Position numbers and translations under genes: made by a program. Below, piece by piece: positions 50,293-60,483 of a stretch of DNA of 64,000 nucleotides (its first letter is position 1; each line of letters begins with the position of its first letter). Below the pieces are notes generated by a model. The model had not been told where the DNA came from and ran no database searches. It worked only from the letters and a program-made list of their open reading frames with translations. The stretch is from Puffinus mauretanicus. Taxonomy: Eukaryota; Chordata; Aves; Procellariiformes; Procellariidae. The stretch covers positions 186,001 to 250,000 of the forward strand of contig JAJKFH010002364.1 in the NCBI GenBank assembly GCA_023333565.1, in the 5' to 3' direction.

Positions 50293-51600
50293 GTCTGAAA
50301 GGGATGCGTGAAGGATTTAAACCTACTTACAGTGCTTCTGCTTGTCCTGAAGGTGTTCTTGAGATTCCTGCTATAAACCAAACACCCCATGAGATCTATG
50401 GCCATACTGGTTTTCAAACTGTGCTCCATGAGACTCCAACTGGTGATCTGCTGCTGCCTTGCCAGGTTGTATCCCTGCTACAGGATGATCATTTGAATTC
50501 AAAACCCCGCAGCGGTGAAACACACCTGTGTGGGTGGTCATCAGTGGGAGCAAGTTCTTCTGCAGTGAAAAAAAGAGTCTGAGGCAGAGGGTCTACAAAA
50601 GGCTGAGGATAATGTTGTCTGAGCTGCGCTGAAGTTCCCAGCTCAGTGTCAAACCAATTCTCTTGTTATCCATTGCCACATGGATAACACATCCATCCTC
50701 ACGAAACAAACCAAAACCCCATTTTATTCACAACATGAAAAGCTGAGGCTTCATCTTGCCCTTGGCACAATAAATAGACTGACTGAAGCAAGTGCCCACC
50801 CTACTTTATAATTTCGAAAGGCCCACTGACCCATAATAGGCTTCAGCAGTGTCCGGGTGCTGTACCTCTGGTCACAGAACGGGAGGGAAAATGCAGATTT
50901 CATGAGTTGCCCGTGGAGATTTATATTCAGGTTAATATCTCTGAGCTTTCTTCACGAGATAAGTGATTTTAGTTGTCACTGCATGTTGAGCTGTGTGGCC
51001 GAGCCTGGCGATGTGATCAGTGCTAACTTGGAGGCGAAGGGACCACCGCAACGCTTCTGGCATTAACGGGTATCACCACTTACCATCTGTGGTCTGCCAG
51101 TTGAACACACTTCCTTCCCACGCTGCGTCAGATACGTAACCATCCATCTTCAGATCTCTGCGATCTTTGTTGCCAGAAAAATGAAATAATGACGGCACTA
51201 GACGCTGGACAGAAGAGATGAGTGTTTCTCATTGTTGCATATCTCTTAGCAAATGCCTATAGAGTATCACAAGATGAGCAAGGTTGGCCCACAGTAAGTG
51301 GTACTGTATGGAGGAAGGTCTGCAGCCAGAAAATATCCAGGCATGGCATTGAAAGCTTGAATTGAACTCCCAAAGCTGATAATTACTGGAGTTGCCTGGG
51401 TGCTTAGCAAGCAGATAAAAGACTTGAATTAATGAAAGGTTCATGATAGATAAATGGCAGATGGTAACGGGGTGCAGGAGGTACGGTATGATGCACAAGG
51501 GACTGATTAAGAGGAGCTGTAACTTGGGAACTTTGGGTGCTGGCCCTCTGGAGCGTGGGGTGCACGTGCTATTTTCCCTGCAAATACAGTATTGTGCCTA
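50293..51600. other. Intergenic region
   Basis: No gene or repeat recognised. Confidence 0.55.
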
Positions 51601-51612
51601 AAATTAGGTTGA

Positions 51613-51661
51613 GACACACACATATATATACATACACACACACAAATCTATATACACACAG
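51613..51661. repeat. CA/TA microsatellite
   Basis: Alternating purine-pyrimidine repeats (CACACACATATATATACATA then CACACACACA) run for about 48 bases. They are potentially Z-DNA forming and likely polymorphic. Confidence 0.9.
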
Positions 51662-53416
51662 TGCTAAATAAAAAATGGTCAAGACAAAAGCCTGGCCATA
51701 AGGCTGAGCAGCCGGAACTGGCTTTCATCCACACCAATTAAGGCTAATCCTCTGTAGCAACTTTGTCTCGGAGAGCTGTGGAGTAAGCCACCAATTCAGT
51801 TACGTGGACCACGGTGGTCCAGCGCTTCAGCTGATTTCCCCAGCCCTCTCATTTAGCAGCACAGATGTGCCTTCAGGATTTCTTTTAAACCCATTCTCCA
51901 TGGTTTGTTTAAATGTGGAAACAACAACAAAAACAGTTTTCAATGCCATTCCTCCGGATAAGACTATTAATTATTCATATCGGTCAAGGTTTTGAGTGAT
52001 CAAGGGACAGAGGAGTGGGTTCCTGCCATCTCCAAGGGGGAAAAAAAAAAAAGCAGTGCTTGAATAGGAAAACATCTATTACAGGATGTGCAGTAACCGT
52101 GGAAAACATGAATCCAGGAGCAGCTTTATGAGGGGATGACTCAGACATTGGTCATCCCCAGAAGAGCGGTCAAAACAGTCGGGAATACAGCGGCGGGAAG
52201 GCACCTGCATTGCAGAGCTGAGGTGACTCAGCGGGAGAGTTTAACCGCCAGCCTCTGAGATTTCTGTCCTGTCGTGCAAGCCCCATCCCCAGGAGCGTTC
52301 CCAATCCACCCAGTCCTTCCTCCTCCAGCAGCTGCAGGCCTGGGAGTCTGGGGCTCACGTTCAGGTACTTTCCTCCTCCTTCCCAGAGGTGAAATTTGGG
52401 GGGAAGGGAGGGTCCCCTTCAATGCAGCGTTCATTCAGAATGAAAAACTGTTTTGGCCACAAAGCCATTTAAAAATTCAGATGGGTTTCACCAAACACCA
52501 CATGTTAGCATGGTTAGGATGACGCTGACTGTAGGGACAGCTGACTCTGCCCTGGGAAAGGTGGGTGGTCTGGTTAGGTCAAAAATGAATGGAAAAAAGG
52601 CCATTATAATTTTCCAGAAGACCAAGTATTGTCTTTTCTCAAGTTCTTCTGTTTTCCTGCCCTATTCCTTAAAAGCTAGAAATGTGTCAGTGACTGGAGA
52701 AGGCCTGATTCCAGTTCAAAGACTATTCCCAAACTTCTTTTAACCTATAGCAATTTACTCACCAAACCACAAAATGCCCCATCCTCACACTCCCTTGACA
52801 CCCCGTGCCCCGACCAGGACAGGCTGGTCCCCGCGCCTCACAAGCACTCCCAGCTGCCTGGGGATCTCCAAGTTGTTCTCCATCCCACAGATCTACACCA
52901 CCACCACCTTCTCCTAAGCCCTCCAGCCCTTTCTTAGACAACAGAGGAACTCCATATGGTCTTCCTATAGTCTCCTCCTCCTTCATGTCTCACCTCTTTC
53001 AGTGTGACCTCCAGGGAGGAGTGGAGTTAGATAACTTCCAAGGATTGCAGAAATGCTGCTTTGATGTTTTTCCTGCAAACACAATATTGGGTTGAGAAAG
53101 AATTGTATGTAAAGCCAAAGCATCAGAGCTGGCATTTCTCAGGCTGGCTGCACAGCTCCATTTGGAATAAAAACCATTTACTTTCTATTAGGCAAACAGG
53201 AAACTGATGCAAGCAACACGACGGCTGAATACCTATCGTTCCTTGTATGTGCACTGGCTGGGTTTCAAGGCAGCCTTGTACAGGCATAAATACGCTGATG
53301 TAATTAAGAGTTTCATCACCAGCATCTTGATTCAGGCACACGTACCACCATACCAAGTCCTCCATCATCCTCCCTCACATCCAAAGGTCCTTGAAACACC
53401 AGGGTACCTGGGGCAG
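51662..53416. other. Intergenic region
   Basis: No gene recognised. An A run lies near 52042-52052. The GC-richer part at 52.2-52.4 and 52.8-52.95 kb has overlapping open frames on both strands without splice support. Confidence 0.5.
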
Positions 53417-53644
53417 GCAGCATGCTCCCTGCTCCAGTGACCCCACGAGGACCTTCATCCCCTGTTATGAGCCCCTCATCCTCCTCCAAGCCCAAGGTCT
53501 CACCCTTGTATAAGATGTCCAAGTCTCCATGCAGCATGCTCCCTGCTCCAGTGACCCCACGAGGACCTTCATCCCCTGTAATGAGCCCCTCATCCTCCTC
53601 CAAGCCCAAGGTCTCACCCTTGTATAAGATGTCCAAGTCTCCAT
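53417..53644. repeat. Two-copy 114-bp tandem duplication
   Basis: The unit beginning GCAGCATGCTCCCTGCTCCA repeats exactly after 114 bases (53417 and 53531) with one visible difference (CCTGTTATG versus CCTGTAATG). The period is a multiple of three, so flanking frames on both strands stay open; that need not mean coding. Confidence 0.95.
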
Positions 53645-56600
53645 GCAGCCCTCAGCCATCGACCTCTGCCCCCACGCACTGCATGGACTCAGAGGGCATC
53701 TTATTCCCCAGGCGCATCAGCTGCTGCTCAACTATTTTTCCTTTATTTCACCAATTCTTCATTTCTTTGCTAGGCTTGAAGCAGTTTCTTCCAGTTCTCG
53801 AAGCTATACTTCTCCAACAGCCTCAGGGGGATGTTTGTAGCTTTGAGGGCTCTGTTTTGAGCCAGTGCCCCTATTTTTAAGGGCTCTGCTATTAACCCAT
53901 CTTTTATGCCCCATCACACCTGGTACCCAGCACCAGTCCGTGCAGCATGATCATGTAAACAAGCCTAACTCAGCAGTGGTGTCTTGCAAAGCTAGCGTAA
54001 GGTACAGTTAGCATAAAAACCTGCAGGCTGGTATTAGTGGCAGCAATATTGGTTTTACTGGTTCTAACGCAGGGAGCTGCGAGCGCGTTAAGGGTGATGG
54101 GGAAGGCAAGTGCTTTCAGCCACAGGGCTGCAAGCAAAGAGCCACGATGGGGGGCTCCTCTCACTAATTTTTTTCAAATGCTATAAAGTCTGAGCTTCTC
54201 GAAAGAAGTGGAAATCTTTCCAGGGAATTTAAAAGCCTTTGGATGCAGCTTTCAGGGTACGTGAGCCACCTGTCCCTGCAAGGTCACATGGGTGACCATG
54301 CCATAGCGAGAAATGCAATCTGATTTTGGGGGACTCTGTCACGTGTGGTGCAATACGGCTGATCTGGCCCTCCAGGTAGATTAGTTTTTCACTAGAAGGT
54401 GTCACAGCTGAATTAAAGATGGTGTAAGTAATTATACACGGTAGGAAATCTCAGCCCGTATCTGCTCTCCTACATTACACTCAAGACAGCTTGATTGAAA
54501 TAAAATACTTAAGTGCTTGTTTTCACTTTTTGTGTTTATTTATGTCTTTAATATGCACATTCCTTGGGTAAATACAGTGAAATCTCATACTGTGAACCGA
54601 GATTGAAAGCACGAGCAGTTGGCACAGCCTGGCTGGAAGACTCTCACGTGTTGATTAGAGCAGGAGCTTTCTGATGTGACCATTTGCCCTGCTGACCTAT
54701 TTAATTAATTGGCTCATTATCAGCAACCCAGCCAGGAGCTATGTATCATCTGTGGGAATATCTTCCCCAGATATGCAGCCTATAGAGAAATAAAATCTAT
54801 TTCTTTTTCCTATTGCTTTGGCATCTCATTTTACTGTTGAGTAACACATACAGCTGTATGTCTCCAGCTGGCCAGGGAAGGATGAGAACTGAATTTGCAA
54901 ATATTATAGCACGTTTCAATTTGACAATGTTAAAAAAAAAACCCAGGAAATGTTTCATATAGGCTTAGTTCAATGTAGGATTGGCTCCTCCTTAGGAGGA
55001 TAGGCCTGGCTGGATGGCACCACTGTTCGCTGGGACCGTGGCAACGCTTAGGTCTTATGAAGGCCGCATGATCCCAGCGTACCCGAGATGTGTCCTCTGC
55101 GCCAGGCATGACCTGCAAGGCAAAGGGAAGGCTCAGGCCACCCAAAAGACAATTTTGTCACGGTCCAGTGACTGAGCAGCTAAAGAGGAAAGTAAAACAT
55201 TGGGGTCACCTCAGCCCTTGGTTGAAACATTTCGTTTTGATCTCACCAAAGGAGAACTGAAAAATACAGGCAAAATCAAAACGTTAGTATTACAGAATAT
55301 GTCGTTTCCAATTTAAAAAAAAAATATCAGTGGAAAATTCCAACAGCTTTACCAGCGTGGCTTATGTCTGATGGAGGCAAATCCAGCAAGCAACATGCAA
55401 GCTGACCACGAAGCGGCAGAGGTGCCAGTGCCAAGCCCAACAGCAGGCATGCGTGTTTTCTTCCAAAAGAGGGAGAACTGAGGCAAAGCATTTGGTACCT
55501 GCCTCTGAGCTGAGCACAGGCCAAGCAGTTGCATGTAGAGGACTTGCCGTCATGACGTAGTCATTTATAACTGTAAACTCATTTTTATCTTGAGGCAGCA
55601 TCAGGGAGATCTGTACACCATAAATGGAGTCATTACATCTCAGTAATACATTCTTTCTCATTTTCTACTGGATGATTCATGGTAGTTTTTAATCAAACCA
55701 AAGAACCTCTCTTCATTTAAGCAAGCTTAAATAAAGGTAGTGAAGACCACTTAAGTGCTTATGAATGTCTATGAAGGTAGTGTCCCACATTCAAGCCCAG
55801 CGGACATGGTCCCAAACACTAACAGCTGCCACACAGAAACAACACGGAAACAGGCCAATTGAGGCTGGTTGGAAAGCAAAAGCCTTGATTTTAGGAAAAT
55901 TGGGAGGAAGGGCTGACTGTTGCTTTTGTTCTCAATTGCCAAGCTGTCAGTTAACTTCACAATAAGCCTTTCTCGCTTCTCCTCTCTCTTTCTCTCCATC
56001 TCTTTTGAACTCCATCATTGGCCCAAGAAAGTTTCATTAAAACTATACTACTCCCAAAGCTTTGTTTAAACATCATCCCTTGACAAAAATCATAGTTAAT
56101 ATGTTAATTAACAAGTTCTTTCCCTTTACGCATCATTTCTGCTCAGGTTGGTGGCTGAGCCATGGGCAGGACTTACCAGAGGAAACCTGGCTGCAGTAGA
56201 TGGTGGTTTTGCATCGTTAACTCTTGCTACTTCAGTCCCCTCTGAAGAAGGGATTTCTGCCTGTTCCCATGCGAGTTGCAGACAGCAGCCACCACATTTG
56301 AGGTTTTGGTCACTCCTTGGTGAAGTAGATGTTCTGTAGTGGGGACCAGCACAGCCACAGACATATTTTAGGCTGTCTTTCAGCACTGCATAATTCATTC
56401 AGTTATTCAACAAGGAGGTTTTACAACTCTAATGTCCAATGAGATAATTTGCGGTGAGATCTAGAAAGCCTCTAAGTAGAGAAATAGTCATTATTGGATT
56501 AACCTCTGATTGTTTTGAGTGAGTTCTCCCATAAAGGATGCACGAAGTAAGTTCAGCATTCAGCCTGCTATTCCATGCTGGGAAATATAAAAGACAAAAG

Positions 56601-58990
56601 AAAGACGGAAAACGCTACTTGAAAATTCATGGTGATGACAAGGGATGAATGCAGAGCATCCTTTTCCCTGAACGTTTCCCTAAATCTCTATCAGGTATCC
56701 TAAGGAAGACATTTATTTAGCAATTTAGCAGGACGAGGCAGAGTGTGGTATCTTGATGCCACACTCACACACCCAGTTGCTAAATGACTGAACCTGCACA
56801 GCCAAGGATGCTCAGACCACACGTTGCACCTCCAAAATGAGAATTTCTCTTTCCACCCAGGAGATGGCACTAAGGCACTCACAAAAAAAAAACATCACTT
56901 CAGCCTTACCAAAAACCTATTCTCCCTGAAGTTGTGTGTTGGGGAGAAAACCTGCAAAATTTGCATTTGCTGCGTTGTGCATCTTGTGATGCAACTGAGT
57001 GTCCTAAGAGGGAACGCGTTTCTGACTGCTCTGTGGATGCTATCACTTGGATTTCAAGTGGATTGTACTTCTCATGGCTCCAGTGAGTTTTCCACCAGAC
57101 AACTGGCGGATCAGAGCAGCCTCCATCCAGGGATGTTCTTCTGTTTCGGACACAAGGCAGCACCAAATGCTTTGGAGAAATATGCCCAGGGTCAACCATA
57201 GCAATAATGGGGCAACGCGCTCCTGCAAAATACCTTGTGATCTGCACCAGCCACCATCTGACTCATGTCCAGATTGTTTCTCTGTGCTGGTTTTTTTTTT
57301 TTCCCTTGGACTTTGTTGCTAGTGTAAAACCTGATGTTCATACAAACATCTCATCCCTTTTTGAATCTTGTTGAGCTCATGGCTGGTGTTATCTGTGGCC
57401 ATGAGCCCAAGCAGGTAATTCAGGGCTGTGCAGAAAAAGGACTGAAAACGGTTTTGAGGTAATACCAGCATTACCTAGAGCTTCTCACCTCTTTTTGACC
57501 CCAGCGCTCTTTGATTTTACGCCTGTGTCACTCACATGAAGAGGCTCCATCCACCAGGTAACAGGAGCATCACTGGGGGCACTGGGAAGTAGGGAAGCTG
57601 TCTCTCTGGCTGCTCCCTGCTGTCATCTGGATATATTTGCATGCAGCCCGAATGTCCCCAGTTACAACAGTCGTGGTTCCCTGGGGCACTGTGAGAGCTT
57701 GCTGAAGCCACACTTTGCACTGTGCTGACCGCTGCCCATCCTTTTGTGTGCTTCAGCTGCCTTGGGACCATCTCCATTTCCATAGCAGGGAGTTGGGGGG
57801 GGGGAAATGCATGAACAGCAATCACTGCCAATGTCAGACAGACCAATATTGGGAAAGGGCAATGAGGGCTGGAGAAACAAAGAAAGAAAATAAATGTAAT
57901 TCTGGGATGAGAAAAGGCAGGAGATGGGGATGCAACAGGCTGGATCCTGGGCTGAAACGTGCAAGCGCAGGTTTCGAAAGCCCTGTCTAAGCCTGGTCTC
58001 CAAAACTGGAAAGCGCCTAAATAAGCATACTGCCAGAATATCCAGGAAGGACATTTATCTTCAATATCAGCAGCTTCCTTCCTTCTCCCTGGCATGCAGC
58101 TGAGGACCACACTAGCAAATCCAGCATCCATCTGCCTGATTGAATATCTTCATTAAGTGCGCCTGACGGGGTGTATCACAACCATACATTCTGATTCAGC
58201 CATTTGTTTCCACTGTGGTTGCCCATTTTGATTAGCATTTAGCAACATAACTTCTTCCTACTGAAGATGACTCGAAATTACCTTCTATACGTGCCCTAAG
58301 CATTTGTCTAGACACAGCCCCTGTCAGTGTAAGAAACCGTTGCAGCGGAGCAATGTCGAAATCGGCTTGAGGAGCCTGTCTCCAGCATGGGGAGGATAAT
58401 GATGGTGTTTCAGAAGAGAAACCTATCGGTGAGGCCACGGGATTCATTTTAAGTGGTGCAAAAGTGCATGTCCCATTAAGAACATCTTTATTCTCATGGT
58501 CTCATTCCCTAAGGAAATCAATTATCTAGGTCTCCTCAGGAGCCTCTGATGTAAGCGAGTATTATTTTTCCCTATTTTTATGTTAAAGGCAGTTTCATCA
58601 TTTCTGCCCTCCAAATTCTGCAGCCACTAGTCCACTATACTGAGCTACAGTGGAAATACCTTATGCCACCCAAACGCCGCATGGGCTGTGATCAGTAACG
58701 TCCCACGCCAGAGAGGGGAGAGGGGGCAGCTTTGCAGAAACGCCGCACCCTTGTACCTCCCTGTATCATCTGCTTGGAGCTTGGCCTTGCCAGACATCAT
58801 TTTGACAACCCCCCAATGCTTCTCCTCCTGCAGGGAAACACAGCCATGCACGTGGCTTCCCTAAGGTCCTGCAGCACGTTCATGGTAAAATTTGCCATGG
58901 GTAAGTGGTGATGGGTTGAAACACCCGCAGAGTTTAAGGAAGGAAGAGAGGTGATTCCCTTTGACGAAAAACTCCTTGGGGTGGGGACCA
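53645..58990. other. Intergenic region
   Basis: No gene supported. The longest frame, 57532-58131 on the minus strand (199 codons), has no recognised domain and its composition shifts along its length. Short G run near 57796-57805. Confidence 0.5.
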
Positions 58991-58996
58991 GTGTAT

Positions 58997-59029
58997 ATAT
59001 AGTCCCTATATAGTCCCCTATAGTCCCTC
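58997..59029. repeat. Short TATAGTCCC tandem array
   Basis: ATATAGTCCCTATATAGTCC and CCTATAGTCCCT form three imperfect units of about 12-13 bases. Confidence 0.8.
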
Positions 59030-59056
59030 TGTCACCATCAGGTCCAGGTATGCTTG

Positions 59057-59135
59057 ATCATAGAATCATAGAATCATTAAGGTTGGAAAAGACCTCTAAG
59101 ATCATCGAGTCCAACCGTCAACCACTGTGGTGGTG
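59057..59135 (-). mobile_element. CR1 LINE 3' tail, antisense
   Basis: ATAGAATCATAGAATCATTAAGGTTGGAAAAGACCTCTAAGATCATCGAG in the plus sense (here split across the terminal and UTR portions) is the reverse complement of the tail of copies A and B. It is the same subfamily and severely truncated, with the 3' end at the low coordinate. Confidence 0.93.
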
Positions 59136-59998
59136 TTACTGTGAAATAAGTTATTTGTTGTCATTATTATTATCTTTTGATATTTTGGCTGTATCTGTTA
59201 AGAATCTCTTATGGCTGAATACTGCAAGGATGTCTCATTAAAAGCAATACTTTTAGGCACTAAGGAGAGAGTTCTCTACATCATCTACTCCAGGCGAATT
59301 TTGGCCTCAATTCAGAAGACCGAGAGTCAGATCACTAAAGCCACAGGGCTCAGCAGAAAGGCTGTGATGGGCACGGTCCTCGGATCGGCGGCTCTGCATT
59401 GCCATCTTCAGGTTGGGAGCAGCCTTGCTCCTCCCAGAAATCCTGGAAATCGCCCAATCGGCCACAGCAAACTCAATTCTGGCTTACCCAGCATTAGCTG
59501 AAATTGGTGGCCAAACCCGGGAAAAAGGTGTTAAATACGAAGGAGGGGAAGGAGCTCTGTAAGGTTGGTACTCAGCTGCCCTGGAAAACGTGGATATTTC
59601 CCTCCCTGTGAGTGTACAAGTCTTTAAAGAGAGTAAATTAACACAAACAATGCTGTTTAACACATACTACTTCTGGCTGTGAGACAAAGTTTAATGGCAA
59701 GTTTTCTTTAAAGTACATAAATTGAAACTGCCTGAGTGATTTTAGCTCTGTAGCCTGCACTGTCCCAAAAAAAAGCCTTTTTCTCACAATGATAAAAGCT
59801 CAGATTTTTGGGAGATTTTAATGATAATATGTGTTTAAAAAGGTCTATGCCAAACACTTCACAGTTTTTTGATAGATATGGTGGTGGATTTGGAAGAGAG
59901 GAGGTTTCCAGGCTTTCAGGGTCTTTGATGGACAATATCACTCATACAGCTTGGAGGCCCAAGGAGCTGTAATAACAGAAGACATCCTAAAATAAATC
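59136..59998. other. Intergenic region
   Basis: Nothing recognised. Confidence 0.55.
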
Positions 59999-60185
59999 AG
60001 AAAGTCATAGAATAATGTAGGCAAGCTGGTCCAGCAGGGCCAGCTTGGATGAGGTTGCTTAGACCTTGTCTCGTCGCCTTGTGAACATGTCCCTGCGATT
60101 CCCCCACCTCTCTGGTCTCCAGACAGTGTTGACCACCCTCGTGGTGAAAAATATTCTCCTAATAAGATCCGGTTGGAAAATCACT
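59999..60185 (-). mobile_element. Older CR1 LINE fragment, antisense
   Basis: GTGTTGACCACCCTCGTGGT followed by GAAAAATATTCTCCTAATAA is the reverse complement of the CR1 segment 'ttaggagaaatttcttcac, gagggtggtcaaacact'. The equivalent is present in sense at about 21650-21690. It is well diverged and abuts a second CR1 tail at 60203. Confidence 0.75.
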
Positions 60186-60202
60186 TTCTAGGAGCCCAGA
60201 AA

Positions 60203-60282
60203 ACCATAGAATCATAGAATGGTTTGGGTTGGAAGGGACCTTTGAAGATCATCTAGTCCAACCCCCCTGCAATGAGCAGAGA
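60203..60282 (-). mobile_element. CR1 LINE 3' tail, antisense
   Basis: ATAGAATCATAGAATGGTTT then GGGTTGGAAGGGACCTTTGA and AGATCATCTAGTCCAACCCC is the reverse complement of the CR1 tail of the 21.6-kb type. It is close to consensus, so relatively young compared with the fragment beside it. Confidence 0.93.
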
Positions 60283-60483
60283 ACAAATGCTGCTACTCAG
60301 AAGAATATTCCAGCAGTAAAGCTTTTACCATTTTATCTCAGGCCTCCTGATAGTTTGTACCAGGTCTCACGACTGTTTATACTTTTTCCCACTGCCTCAA
60401 TCCCTGAAATCCCACCATTACTCCCAGCTCTCAGTGAAAAAATGGGTAATCCTGGTACTTACCACGGCCACCTGTAGCACCAC

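Noticed and set aside
57532..58131. 199-codon minus-strand frame
   Set aside because: No recognised domain, no splice-site framing, and open frames also run on the other strand, so chance is more likely.
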